Positions 10,991 to 22,989 of a stretch of DNA of 64,000 nt are shown here, one piece after another; position 1 is the stretch's first letter, and every line of letters starts with the position of its first letter. The notes under the pieces were generated by a model. That model saw nothing but the letters and a program-made list of their open reading frames with translations. It searched no databases and had not been told where the DNA came from. Origin of the DNA: Cycas panzhihuaensis (taxonomy: Eukaryota > Cycadophyta); assembly GCA_023213395.1 (NCBI GenBank), contig CM041465.1, positions 43,903,741 to 43,967,740 on the forward strand. The letters are read 5' to 3'. The translations under genes were made by a program, and so were the position numbers.

Positions 10991-11894
10991 CTTTCTTTTG
11001 TACTAACCAAAAAAAAATGTGAAGAAAATTTTATCATTCTTTTTATAAGGTTTAAAAGCCCATTATAAAAGTGAGAAAAAAACACTTGGATCAGAGTAAT
11101 ATCCAATGTTCTTACTCACTTATTTAGTATTGCATTTCAGTGCTCTAAAATCACTCAAAGCAAGCACTGTAAAGACACTTCAAGAAAGCACTCAAAGCAA
11201 GCACTCCAAAAGCACTCAAAGTAAGCATTCTATTTTCAGTTAAATATACATTTGATGTAATTCGATAATCTTTTCACTCTTCCTAAAAATAACGCATCAC
11301 ATACACTATTTTCTGCCATCTTATGCCTATTCATACACTCGCCAAGGTTGAAATACCTTGGTTGGTAGAATGCCATGCCATAAAGGAGGTGTGCGTTTCA
11401 AGTTAGGACTGTACTAAACTAGAATATTAGTGAGGTTTGGTTAGCCATACCATCGTGCCTTAATCAGGGATCATCCTGATAACCAACCAGGAAAACTGAA
11501 ACTTTAATATAAGATTAAAGTATACCCAATCTAATATCCATCATAGCCATGGGTATGCATGTACCACTCTTTAGAGGAGGTATATAACTGCTCATTGGTG
11601 AACTGGGTGAGGATTGGGAGTACTTGGGCTCCATTGTGACTTGGATTTCATCACCAAATACAATTACGAGTATCGCAAGCGAATACTAACTTAATTCTAC
11701 TAGAAGCCTAAGCATCCTTTCAACAAACTCAACTACATGTTGGACATAAGTTAGAAGTTATTAGGTTGATTACACATCCTACATTTGAGTTTCAAGTTGT
11801 GTAGACCCAATGATGTCAGCTTCTACATTGGCCTATAATCTTGTATATTGATTGCTTACTTATTTGTAAAAAGTAATCCATAGTATAATCACAA

Positions 11895-12025
11895 TCATAG
11901 TGCTTCTCATATTCCTATTGTGTCAGGTTAATATTTTCCATAAGTGTCAGTGGTCAATTTTCATCATAGTGCTTCTCATATTCCTGTTGCGTCAGGCTAA
12001 TATTTGTCACAAGTGTTGGTGACTT
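11895..12025 (+). repeat. 69-bp-offset duplication in the H leader
   Basis: tcatagtgcttctcatattcc starts at 11895 and again at 11964 (bases given: TCATAGTGCTTCTCATATTC). The match continues through cattcc-tgtcagg-taatatt for about 60 bp with few differences. Confidence 0.75.
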
Positions 12026-12185
12026 TTCTCTAAGTTATACCCTTCATCTTTGAGGAACCATTATCACTTCTTCTTCCTTCTACTACACTACTTCATTATA
12101 TCTCCCATTTGTAAATAATGATTGGTCATTTATTACCATCACTTTTATAGTCCTTTGTTCATTCCTTCCCTTCTTAAAAGACATC

Positions 12186-13190
12186 ATGTCTTTACAGTTC
12201 AAGCAAAATGTGAACTACATCCTAAAAAGGAAAGAAAATTGGGATATGTGGTTCACTGTTGTCAGAAATGCTACAAAGTATAAAGGTCTATGTAGAGATC
12301 ACTTACAACCTACAACATCTATTACAGCTACAACTACCTCAGTTGCTTCTGGAGGAGGTAATCCAATTGCTCCCACTAAAGCTGCAACCAAACACCAATG
12401 GGAACTTGATGATGATAAAATCTATGTAGGAATACTACTTGTCACTGATTATTCCCTGCATAATCTCATTGATGAAGCTGTACATGATACAACATGGAAA
12501 GTTCTTGAAGTTCTTAAGAAGAACTTTGACACTAAATCAAACTTAGAATTTGTTTACTTAGTATTGAAGATGAACAAATTGAAAATGCAGAAAGGACACG
12601 CAAGTAAGACAATCAATATTCTTTGTCCAATCAAGTAAGCCATTAATAAAGATTTTAAAACTTAATGTATTACATGGGATTTCTTGATTTAGTCATGTCT
12701 CCATATCCCAGATTACAAAAATCTATTGGGAAGTCTTCAATCTAGTGGAACTTTGAAGACCCTAAACTTTGAGGCTGTTGTTGATAAGTTCATTGAATTT
12801 GATAAGACCTTTGATACCAACTTTGCCACTATATCAGATCCAGTTGATATTACTTTTGAAGTAGAAGAAGATCTTTGTTATACTAAAAATCAAGGTCAAT
12901 ACTCTTGTATTGGTGGTAATTGTCATGGAAGAGGAAGAGGTAGATAATAAGGACAACGTTCTTTTGGTCAATAGGCTCCTTAACTCCAACAAAAACAGTC
13001 TCAAGGCTAAGGCCAAAATAATCAACCTAGACCTAGATCTAGTAATCGGAGACAATCCAACCAGCCCAATACTTCTTATGGGACTGTAAATCAAATAATT
13101 GTATGCCAAAGGTGTAATAGAAAAAGACATTATACCAAAAATTATAGAACTTCCACTAACAAATACCAAGTTATTCATAGTGCCATGGTG
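12186..13190 (+). pseudogene. gag of H (Copia capsid protein)
   Basis: The ATG at 12186 opens 150 codons with the Copia gag pattern: a WDMWFTVVRNATKYKGL-type core near residue 20, then DTTWKVLEVLKKNFD near residue 100. It corresponds to the UBN2-type gag that packages element RNA in virus-like particles. A frame break after 12638 is followed by a second open piece (12726-12947) ending in a RGRGR basic stretch. A zinc knuckle CQRCNRKRHYTKNY lies near 13100-13145, in which the last Cys has become Tyr. Stops between the pieces make it a pseudogene. Confidence 0.78.
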
Positions 13191-13342
13191 CACATAATGT
13201 TGATAATACTTCTTTTGAAGATGCTTTTGATGGATTGTAATTTGCTCATACACACCTTCAAAGAATTGGGACCACTTGATCAAATGTTGTTGATAGATCC
13301 ACTAAGTATAATGAGGCTCATTGTGGCTATGCTTATTTACTT

Positions 13343-14700
13343 TTGCCTTTACCATTTGGAGTTGCAAATAGTTCCATCTCAAATACTTCATCATGGATCA
13401 TGGATACTAAAGCAACACAACACATGACTTGTCATCACCAGTTCTTTCAGGATTTTGACTCTGAAGTTCATGGCGTTGTACACATAGTTGACAAATCATC
13501 TTATCCAGTTGAAGGACTTGGAACTGTTTGCCTGAAACTCCCAGGCCTTCCAGATTTTACACTTGTTGATGTTTTATATATTCCTGCTCTAAAGCAGAAT
13601 CTACTCTCCTCATCCACCCTTGTCTCTCGTGGATTTAATTTGAGTGTAACTGCAAACAATCAAACTCTCTATGTCATTCAGCCTCCTTTAAATGCTATGG
13701 TTATGACTAGAGTTCTTGATGGCAAATTTTTTTGCCTAACTGGCTCACCATCCTCTGAAGCCAACTATGTTGATGATGGCTCTGCTTTTACCATAATCTT
13801 AACTCCTCAAAAATTGTCCTAAGCAGCTCTATGGAATACGCATATGGGCTATATCAAAATTGATCATTTAAGAGAACTACAAGCCACTCTTCCTAGTTTG
13901 CTTAGACTATCCTCTAAGCCTTTTAAATGCGAAGCATGTATTATTGGCAAATCTCAAAGACAACCATTTTATTATAGTCAATGGAAATCTAGCCAACCTT
14001 TGCAGCTTGTACACTCAGATATATGCAGTCATATGCCCATCCCTTCTCTCAAATGTATGGTACTATATTACTTTCATTAATGATTTTACCAAGAAAGTAT
14101 GGGTTACTTTTCTTACAAAGAAAGATGAAGCTTTTTATATGTTTTAAGCTTTCAAGGCTTGCATGGAAAATGAATCTGGATTCAAGATCAAAATACTCAC
14201 GACTGACAATGGTGGTGTATACACATCTAATAAGTTTGAATCGTACCTATGTCAACATGGAATCAAACATCAGACCAAAGTTGCAAGTATATCCCAACAA
14301 AATGGAGTTGCTAAGCATTTGAATAGGACCATCATGAACATTGCTCGTGCTATTCTGGTATATAAGAATGTCCCTGTCTATCTTTGGGCCAAGGCTATCT
14401 GGATTGTTATATATTGCGTTAACATTATTAGTCCCTCTAAGCTCAGCCCATCTCTACATGAAATGTGGTATGGACAAACCCCTTCTATCTCCCACTTCAG
14501 AATTTTTGGCTCTACTTATTATGCTCATATTTTAGAGGAACATAGAAACAAGCTCCAAGATAGAGCCATCAAAGACATCTTTGTCAGATACCCTATGGAT
14601 AAAAAGGGGTACAAGGTTTTCATACCTTAACAGTGTAAAATCATCATCACTAGAGATGTTATCTTTGTGGAGACTAAAAATTAATTACTCAGACTTGAGT
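13343..14700 (+). pseudogene. Protease and integrase of H
   Basis: The protease region reads SWIMDTKATQHMTCHH near 13390-13435, where the usual DSGA active site has become DTKA. It is followed by LVDVLYIPALKQNLLSSSTL. The pre-integrase zinc region is partly kept (CEACIIGKSQRQPF near 13930). Integrase core motifs are VHSDICS (about 14010), FINDFTKKVWV (about 14075, another frame), ILTTDNGGVYTSNKFE (about 14190) and QQNGVAKHLNRTI (about 14297). In the last, the third catalytic E of the DDE triad is replaced: VAKHLNR instead of the usual VAERKNR. At least two frameshifts are present. Integrase would insert the cDNA in the nucleus; this copy cannot. Confidence 0.82.
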
Positions 14701-15026
14701 CCAAGATGCCTTCATATCGATTTAATGATGCTACTGAATTTGATGTCCAGATTCCAAAATTTAGGGGGGGAGATGCTTAACAATTGCTCAAAGTCTTGGA
14801 ATCTGACAATAGAGCCTCAAAGGATACAAGCTGTGATTCCCAACCAATGTGTATACATCCAACACCATCATTTGTGAACAACGAAGTTGACAAAGGCAAA
14901 GCCATAACAGAAGGATCATCTTCTCCAACATCTATGGCTGGCCCATCTTCTCCAGCATCGTCAACTTCCTCTATGTCAAACATTTCACATGATCCTTTTT
15001 AGGATCAAAATAAAGACCAAGAGGCT

Positions 15027-16705
15027 GTGGAAATGAAAACCTCATTCCTAACTCGAGGTTTTCGTGAAGCCTACCAGCTACACAAGGACATGCAACCAAA
15101 TGAGGTAGGCAAAACTGACACTAGAAGTGCCCATAGAGCAAGGATATATGAATCACTTTTTGTTGAGCTTAAACTAATAGAACTGCACCTTGCTCTTAAT
15201 AAAGAGCCTCTAACATACCAAGAAGCTATAAAGCATGCAGCTTAGAGAAATGCCATGAATAAAGAGTACCAATCTCTTATCAAGAATGGTACATGGGAGC
15301 TTGTTGATCTACCACTTAGAAGTAAGGTAGTTTAAAATAAATGGGTGTTAAAAAATAAATACAAATTAGATGACAACCTAGAAAAATACAAGACGAGGTT
15401 GGTAGCAAAAGGATTCACACAAAGGGAAGGCATCGACTATACTGAAATCTTTGCTCCTACAACCAAGTGGCCTACAAACAAAACTCTTATAGCCTTGGCT
15501 GCTCAACAAGGTTGGAAAATCCACCAACTTGATGTTAAGACCGCATTTCTCAATGGGGACCTTAAAGAAGAAATTTATATGCTCAGCCAGAAGGATATAA
15601 GATTATCAGTTAGGAGAATAAGATTTACAGGCTCAAAAAGTCCTTATACGGCCTAAAGCAAGCCCCTCGTGCTTAGTTTACCAAGTTGTCTAAAAGAATG
15701 AGGTAACTTGGATATGAGGTTTGTGACTATCAAGATATTGATGCAACGTTATTCATCAAGCGCTAAAATGATAAAGTCACTTACCTCTTAATCTTTGTGG
15801 ATGATATGCTAATAATATGGAATAATAAATAGGTAATTAGCCAATTGAAGAAGGACCTTGCTAAAACTTTTGAATTGTCTAATCTCAGGTTAATGAAATA
15901 TTACGTGGGAATTGAAGTAACTAAAACGAATGGTAAAATCTTTCTCTCCCAAAAAAAATATATCAATGATCTTCTGTCAAAGTTTTAGTTGGAAGGTGCT
16001 CGACCAGTCGATACACTTATGGAGCCTAATATTAAACTCTCAATTGATGGTGACATTAGGGAGGCAAATGCAACACTCTACAGTTAACTTGTAGGTAGTC
16101 TCATCTATACTACCAACATAAGACTAGATATTGCACACTCTATCGGCATTCTTGCATGATTTATGATAAATCCTAAGCATAATCATTGGCAAGATGTAAT
16201 ATGAGTGTTGAGGAACCTAAAGACGATCAACAAATATGGTCTGTTGTATGAACCCAATGTAGAATTTAAACTTTATGTATAGATAGACTCATACTTTACC
16301 AGAGGTAAAGACACAGGAAGATCTACATCTGGGTATGTAACATTTCTTGGAGTAGCACCAGTATCATGGAGATCTAGATGGCAGGAGATAGTTGCAGACT
16401 CAACTGCTGAAGTTGAGTATATTGCTGCTTCTGAGACAAGCAAAGAGGTGATATGTCTTAGAAAATTATTGAATATATTAAATGTCATCCAAACAAGTTC
16501 TACTAGCTTACATGTAGATAATCAATCTACAATCCAGATGGCTAAAAATCTTGTATTTCATGATCGTACCAAACATATAAGTATGAAAGTCCACAGGATT
16601 AGAGAACTAGTTCATGATGACACAATTCAACTGGAGTACTGCCCCACAGTAGATCAAGTGGCCGATATCTTCACCAAACCACTGAAAAAGGTGGAGTTTG
16701 AATAG
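15027..16705 (+). pseudogene. Reverse transcriptase and RNase H of H
   Basis: RT begins near 15180 (EPLTYQEAIKHAA). It continues through WELVDLP, RLVAKGFTQREGIDYTEIFA (15390-15450) and LDVKTAFLNGDLKEEIYM (15529-15582). A frameshift follows. LYGLKQAPRA is near 15640. The polymerase motif is FVDD at 15794-15805, a conservative variant of YVDD. RNase H follows, with GRSTSGYVTFLGVAPVSW (about 16318-16370), STAEVEYIAASETSKEV and the tail DQVADIFTKPLKKVEFE ending at 16705. Several stops and one or two frameshifts separate the pieces. This is the best preserved RT in the left half of the window. Confidence 0.85.
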
Positions 16706-17180
16706 TTCTGAAAGTGACTCGCCCTTAGAGCCTCCATCTTTGATTAATTAAAGGAGATGACAATAGGACCATCATACTCTGACTCATTCGTGAAAACCCC
16801 TTATAGGCGTAGAAGGATAAGAGTAAGTCTTTACTCTATCCCATTTGTAAAAACCTCTTGTGGATGCGAAAGGATAAGGGTTGTATCATTTTGGAAAATC
16901 AAAACTTGTGAAAACCTAAAAGGTCATGGGGGATGACCAAATGGTATATGGAGACTTAGTAGATTTTAGCTACAAAATTCATTACACTAATTGGCTATCT
17001 GGCTTCATTTAAAGATCCACCTGAGCCAAGTTAGTAGATTAGAAAATTTATGGGTTTTCTTCCCCATGAGGGTTTTCCACAAAAGTGTCATAATAGTTTG
17101 CTTTGTAAGAGGCTCAAATGAAGACCTCATAGGATTGAATAAAATAGGATGAAATGACCTTCTACCATTAAGGGGGAGAT
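16706..17180 (+). other. 3' untranslated region and polypurine tract of H
   Basis: About 460 bp of non-coding sequence, then the polypurine tract aagggggagat at 17170-17180 directly before the 3' LTR. The tract primes plus-strand synthesis. Confidence 0.8.
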
Positions 17181-17478
17181 TGAAAAGGGTTAATATCATA
17201 AGGTCATTACATTAGTTGATTATTTCTAAAAAGGGTCTTAGATGAACTTTAAATTAGATCACTTAAGTAAAATACACTTTCATGTGCATTATGTGTAATT
17301 TCATTTCACCTAACTCTAACACTCCCTTTCTAAATATAAAAGTAAAAGCTCAATGGAGGAGGCTCATTCTTACCTCCGTATTTTGTGAGAGCTACTTTCT
17401 TTCTCTCAAGTCTCTCTTACTCCCATATTTGCCTTTATGTTTAGTGCATGGAGATGAAGGATAGATCAGCTCTTTTCA
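17181..17478 (+). repeat. 3' LTR of H
   Basis: 298 bp TGAAAA...TTTTCA, partner of 9831-10128. Hand alignment finds about 27 differences and no net length change. Confidence 0.9.
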
Positions 17479-17483
17479 TAAAT

Positions 17484-18330
17484 TACTTCTTGGGCATTGA
17501 AGTATAATAGATGGAGAACTACATTATGGTGTCACAAGTAAAGTACATAAAGAACTTATAAAGTTTAGAATGGATGATTCAAAACTTGTTTCCATACTAT
17601 GTGTTAAGGGCACAAAACTTACTAAAGATAAAGAAAAGCCTAATGTAGATGTGCCACTGTAGAAATAGTTCATAGGGAGTTTTTTATATTTCAATCATAC
17701 CAAACCAAATATTATTTATGCTCTTAGATTAGTCTTCCATTATATGTAGAATCCATAAGAACTACATTAAGTTGTAATAAAGTGGATTTTGAGATATTTG
17801 AAGGGAACTCTTAATATTGGTTTGGAGTACCTTCATGAAAGACATGTAAAGTTACATGGTTACATTGATGCAGATTGGCAAGGAGACTTTAATGATCATA
17901 AATCCACTATTAGATATGTATTTGGTATTAACATTAGATTTATATCATGGAAATTAAAAAAAAAGTAGATAATAGCTCTATCTTCTATAAAGGTAAAGTA
18001 TTAAGGACTCACAGTTAGTACCTAAAAAGTTATATGGTTATAAAGCCTCTTAGATATCCTTAGTATATCATGTAGTGCCCTCATTATTTTAGTCGATAAC
18101 CAAAACACTATTCACTTATTAAAGAGTCTAGAGTTTCATGCATATACAAATCATATTAAAATCTAGCACTACTACATTCATGAATAGTTTAAAGTAGGGA
18201 AGTTATAGGTTAATTATTATCCAAGAGAGAAGCAACTTATAGATGTGTTTACCAAACTACTTACTGAAGATTAATTTACCAAGATTTGATTCATACCAAA
18301 TTAGGACTCAAAGAAGTTATCCTTGATTAG
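17484..18330 (+). pseudogene. Copia element G, part 3: end of RT and RNase H
   Basis: Continues the Copia pol interrupted at 9830. Motifs in order: YFLGIE (17484), VSQVKYIKNL, KPNIIYALRLVFHYM, YLKGTLNIGLEYL (about 17790), GYIDADWQGDFNDHKSTIRY (about 17860-17920), SWKLKKK, then VDNQNTIHLLKSLEF (about 18090). The tail LIDVFTKLLTED is near 18240-18275, matching the ADIFTK end of Copia RNase H. Stops are frequent. The relic stops just short of where a polypurine tract and 3' LTR should be, and the gag of another Copia (I) starts at once, so the 3' end of G has been lost. Confidence 0.78.
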
Positions 18331-18770
18331 TTGTACACACTGAAGATGACCAAAAATATAGTGGATCTCATGAAGGATATTAGATTAATTTATAATCAAT
18401 TATTAACAATTGGGGAGATCATTCCTAATTTAGAAGTAATAACTTATGTGCTAAGAAGTTTACCACTCCTATATAAGAACTTCACAACTATATTAACACT
18501 ATCTAATGAATTATCCACTTTGACAATTAGGTCTTTAGAATCTCTGCTTATGGAACATGAGCAAAAATTGAAGCATATGCATGGTGAATCTTCTAAAGCA
18601 CCAACATCAAAGTCTAAAGGTAAAAAGGCTTATGTTCCAAAGATGAATGTACCTTTTAAAATTACAGTTCAAAAGGATAAACTAGAAGCATCAAAGGGAT
18701 AATATAAGCCTAAATGTTATGATTGTAAAAAGTTAAATCACATTAAGAAGGATTATTGGGTATGGTAGTG
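18331..18770 (+). pseudogene. gag of Copia I, C-terminal part
   Basis: An open stretch of 123 codons (to 18702) reads like the second half of a UBN2-type Copia gag: YVLRSLPLLYKNF, TILTLSNELSTLTIRSLES and LLMEHEQKLK. It ends in a Lys-rich linker. A zinc knuckle follows after one stop: CYDCKKLNHIKKDYW near 18715-18760, with the last Cys changed to Tyr. The N-terminal gag half is absent because of the junction with G. It would have bound element RNA in the capsid; here it is a truncated relic. Confidence 0.75.
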
Positions 18771-18929
18771 ATAATAATGATTTTAACAACCCTAGAAGCA
18801 ACACTAACAATGAAAGTAAAAATAATGACCACTTGGAAAATGTGGTTATGTGATGGACTTAACTAAAGATACATTAAATGAAATCATAATATGATTGTTT
18901 ATTATTATATACAAAATGGTTTTTGCTAC

Positions 18930-20160
18930 ATTGAATGCATAGTTCATTGATTTAGGTGCATTAAAACACATGATAAAAAGGATGGAGTGATTTAGGAAGA
19001 TGTGAAAAATAAATCAAAAGATAACCATTAGGGATGATAGTGAGCTAGTGGCAATTAGAATTAGAAAAGTACCATTCACTTTACCAAATGGTGATAAACG
19101 ACATATAGAAAATGTCTTATATGTACTAAATCTGAAGATAAATCTTATTTCAATTGGTGAAATTAAACAATAAGATATGACTATAATATTTTCTTGAGGA
19201 TAAAGCATGGTTTGAGATAAAAAGAATAAGATTATAGCCATAGGATTGTGAGAAACTAATATGTATAAATTACAAGGATACTCTTATGTATAGATAACAT
19301 TCCTTATTGTATCACTTAAGCAAAAAATATGGCATGAAAGAATGGGCCATTCGAATTACTCCAGTCTCCAATTAATATATAAATTAAAAATGATGCATGG
19401 TCTACCTTTAATTACCAATAAAACTTGTTTAGGTAAACCCTATATTTTTGGAAAGTAGAATGAAGAACAATTTCTAAAAGAGAAAGTAAAGAAAAAGTTA
19501 GGATTAATTTACTTCGATATTTATGGACTGATACCTATAATCTTACTAGAAGGAGTAAGATATTTTATTACGTTCATTGATGACTTTTTAAAAAAAATTT
19601 ACATTTTTTCATTGAAGAAAAATTTATAAGCCTTTACGTATTTTAAGTAGTTTAAGGAGTTGGAAGAGGATGAAAGTGAACACAAGATTAAGGTCCTATG
19701 AACTAATAATAGTGAAGAGTACACTTCAAATGAATTCATCCAATTTTGTAGGGATCATGGAATTTAGAGGTAGTTTGCTATTACCTATATATCTCAATAA
19801 AATAAAGTTACTAAAAGATTGAATAAAACTTTGGTTAAAAAATCCAAAACAATGATGAAAGGCAAGAATGTATTAAATTTCTTATTAGTAGAGGCTATAT
19901 ATACAATAATATATCCACTAAACATAAGCACTATAAGGGCAGTAAGAAACATGACCCCTAAGGAAGCTTGGTCAGGTAGAAAATCAACAATAAGTCATTT
20001 AAGAATCTTTGTATGTAATATATACATGCATATTCCAAAGGAAAAATAATCAATGTTAGATGATAAAAGCATGAAGCACATCCTTATAGGATACTCTAAA
20101 GAAAATAAAGCATATTGAGTATATGAGTTCTCAACTCAAAAAGTTCATACAACTCATGAT
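18930..20160 (+). pseudogene. Protease and integrase of Copia I
   Basis: A protease trace FIDLGALKHM (DSGA to DLGA) is near 18947, followed by VLYVLNLKINLISIGEIKQ (19115-19170). The pre-integrase motif WHERMGHSNYSSLQL is near 19330. Integrase shows the FITFIDDFL segment near 19565-19590 and NKVTKRLNKT near 19803 in place of NG-AER-NRT, so the third catalytic acid is lost. KEAWSGRKSTISHLRIFVCN (19960-20020) is the C-terminal landmark of Copia integrase. Stops occur throughout. Confidence 0.78.
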
Positions 20161-20489
20161 GTTATTCTTCAGGAAGATGGAACTCAGGATATTGATTCAA
20201 TTAAGGTTAAAGAACTACTTGGATATAGTATTTCATATGATATCATTCAATTTGAATATAAGTCGATTGATATAGGTGATGAAGAAAAATTAAAATCTTT
20301 TCAATTTCTAGAAGTTGAATAGAAAAAGACACTAAAAATAAAACTAAAGCCAAAGTTAGAAAAAGTGTTTGATTCGATACCTTCATCTTTAAAGAAGAGG
20401 CTTCTAAATGGTACACAAAACCTATGGAGGATATTAAAAAATTGTTATATGATTCTAATGGCATGTGGAAATAAAAAACACAACCTTCT

Positions 20490-21930
20490 TAATAGGAGAA
20501 TATAGATCTTATACTATGTGTGTTAGATTCAAGTGAACCATCCATGATTGAAGAAGCAATCAAAGAGAAGAAGTAGAATGAATCTATGGAATCTAAAATC
20601 CAAGTTATTAGAAAAAACCATATATGGGATTTGGTTGAATTTCCTATTATCAAGGATGCAATTGGATTCAAATGGGTCTACAAGAAAAAAAAAGTTTAAA
20701 TCAAACATATCTATAGTTAAATACAAAACTTGACTTGTAATGAAAAATTTCAAGTAGTTAGAAGGGATCAACTATTAAGAAACATTTGCTCATATTATAA
20801 AGATGAATGCCATTTAAGTAATTATGGTGATAGCTACATAATTTAATTAACTATACCAAATGGATGTGAAAATTATATTTTTGAATAGGGATTTATACAA
20901 AGAAGTCTACATGGAGCAACCACATAGCTTTGTTGAAAAAGGTCAAGAGCACTTAGCATGCTGACTCAAAAAGGCCTTGTACATCTTGAAACCAACTCTT
21001 AAAGCATGGTATAAAAAGATTGATCAATATTTTTTTAAAGAATAGATTTCAGAGATCTCTAATTGACTCAAATCTACATATCAAATAAGAAAATAATAAT
21101 AACATATTTATGGTGTTATACATTAATGATCTACTAATCCCAAATAATAATAACATAATGATAGATCTTGGAACTCTACACTATTTTCTTAGTATGGAAG
21201 TATAACAAAGGCCTAAATATTTCTTTATCTCGTAGGTAAAGTACACCTAGGAAATTATAGAGAAATTTAGAATGAATAATTGCAAACCTACACCTAACCT
21301 TATGGAGACATGGTTTTGATTAACAATTAAAAATGGTGGAGATGATGTTGATTCAACTTTGTATAGGTAACTAGTAGGAAGTTTGTATACCTTATTACTA
21401 CCAGACTTGATATATTTTTTATAGTTAGAATAATATCTAGATTTATGATAATACTAAAATAGATTCACTATAAAGCTACAAAAAGAATCCATAAATACTT
21501 GATATGCATATATCAGAAGGTTAATTTTTGGATGTTATTTTAGTTTGGTATTATCTATTGTCATATGGAGTAGTAGAAAGTAATCAAATATTGTTTTATC
21601 CTTGACTAAAGCAGAATACAAGGTTGTAGTTGCAATAGCCACTGAAGTCATATGGTTATAATAGATTCTGGAGGACATGGGACTACCATAATTAGAAGCA
21701 ACTTTCTTGTATTGTGACAATTAAAGTACCTTAAAGATTATAAAAAAATATTGTGTACTATATCTATACCAAATACATTAAGGTGAACCATCACTTTATT
21801 TGAGAATTAATTAATAGATATATGATAGAGATGGTATATAGGCTAATAGAAGAACAACTTGCGAACATCTTCACCAAACTACTAGGACATAGAAGATTTC
21901 ATACTTTTCAAGATAATTTAGGTCTTAGAG
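20490..21930 (+). pseudogene. Reverse transcriptase and RNase H of Copia I
   Basis: RT starts near 20540 (MIEEAIKEKK, then NHIWDLVEFPIIK-like text) and passes through GFKWVYKKK. The polymerase motif YVDD has become YIND (21119-21130), losing one catalytic Asp. RNase H traces include the TKAEYK segment near 21608 and ANIFTKLLGHRRF (about 21858-21897), the usual element end. There are many stops. After 21930 comes the polypurine tract cattaagggggagtat. Confidence 0.75.
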
Positions 21931-21962
21931 AAAATTAAATAAACATTAAGGGGGAGTATTAA

Positions 21963-22226
21963 TGTTAATATTTATTTATGGTTTGTAACTTAGGTTATGA
22001 GCCTCTTCTTAACATTTTGTACTATATTAGATTCTAAAATTAATTAATTATTTTGTGAGTGATGAATCATTGGGGGTTACAACTCTTACATCACATGTGT
22101 CACCTAGTTAAGGATTAAGTTCTTTTTAGAATTTGTATTTATCCATATGTTGTGCATTATTAAAGTTAATAAGAGATAATTCTACTTTAAGATTATATCG
22201 TTAATGTGAATCTAATTTTTATTTCA
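21963..22226 (+). repeat. 3' LTR of Copia I
   Basis: About 264 bp, TGTTAA...TTTCA, directly after the polypurine tract (21944-21959). It has no partner in the window. The patch cacatgtgtcacct resembles the LTR of F. Confidence 0.65.
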
Positions 22227-22242
22227 AGCTTAACCTTTTAGA

Positions 22243-22790
22243 AATGACTCTTGATGTTGCTTAGCCATGATACATACTTCACATAAACATTATTTAATAT
22301 TAATTTTAGGAATGCCATATACCATCTTGGTTTTATACAAAAGTTGGATAGTAGGATAATTCAAATGGCCTATCCTCTCATGTTAGAGTTTATTTTTATT
22401 ATTTAAAAAAAATACTGCAGGATTTCTGGCTTTTAGATGTGTCATTTAAGATGTACAAGTTATCTGCTCTTCTCCCTTCTACAACTATCTTCTTCAGTTT
22501 ATTCTAAATAGTACATTTGTTGCATTGAAATTTGATATCCATATTTGATTCCTTAATGTAAGAGATTGAGATGAGGTTGATCTTTAAACTAGGTATATAT
22601 AACACATTTTTAATATATGTATTTATGTTTTTTGAAATGGTGATTGAAGCTTCACTAATCCCTATTGGCTGTAGAATAGATTTGTCACCAATAGTAATGG
22701 ATTCACCCATCATCTTCTTCATGTTCTCAAACCATTCTAGTCTCCCTATCGTATGTCTAGTTGTCCCCGAGTTAATAATCTAAATATCAT
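22243..22790 (-). pseudogene. Protease and pre-integrase region of Copia J
   Basis: Minus strand. The protease active site reads INSGTTRHTI (about 22750-22785) instead of DSGAT-H, so the catalytic Asp is lost. The next segment ITIGDKSILQPIGISEASIT and KNVLYIPSLKINLISISYIK (22504-22722) is the usual protease tail of Copia. A pre-integrase trace follows, with GHLNYPTIQLLYKTKM-like text (about 22340-22390) and CEVCIMAKQHQESF near 22255-22300, which keeps the CxxC pair. The relic stops there. Confidence 0.76.
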
Positions 22791-22989
22791 ATATATAATC
22801 TCAAATTAGATATGTTGTTATTAAAAATGTTTTCTTCTTCTCTTTGTCATCTAGTGAATGAGCACTTAGAAAGTTTCCATGAGGACCAATCTACCTCCCA
22901 TTCTATTACTAGGGTTATTGATGACATTGGTACTACTGTTATTATTATTGCAATTGTTATCATAATTATAAACTTCAACAGTCCTTATT

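Larger units (their letters stand above)
10143..12185 (+). other. Long untranslated leader of H
   Basis: About 2 kb between PBS and the gag start with no coding that I recognise. It holds two internal duplications (10675-10990 and 11895-12025) and a cluster of aagcactcaaag-type repeats (about 11150-11230). It may contain a further small insertion, but no boundaries are visible. Confidence 0.6.
9831..17478 (+). mobile_element. Copia LTR retrotransposon H, structurally complete
   Basis: 7,648 bp with two 298-bp LTRs, a consensus PBS, gag, protease, integrase, RT and RNase H in Copia order, and a polypurine tract. Flanking duplication is tgaat (9826-9830) versus taaat (17479-17483), one base apart. 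Removing H restores the Copia RT reading of element G (GMLN-YFLGIE), which is strong proof of insertion. The LTRs differ at about 27 of 298 positions by hand count, no net indel. Coding regions contain stops and frameshifts, so it is no longer autonomous. A 2-kb leader before gag is unusually long for Copia. Confidence 0.9.
18331..22226 (+). mobile_element. Copia LTR retrotransposon I, 5' truncated
   Basis: Gag, protease, integrase, RT, RNase H, polypurine tract and 3' LTR are present in Copia order on the plus strand. The 5' LTR, PBS and N-terminal gag are missing. The truncated start is fused to the truncated end of relic G near 18320-18335. Coding is heavily mutated (RT motif YIND). The 3' LTR resembles that of F in a short patch. 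Confidence 0.82.

Noticed and set aside
14760-14775. Second polypurine tract in H (aggggggagatg)
   Set aside because: It lies between integrase and RT coding; no LTR start follows.
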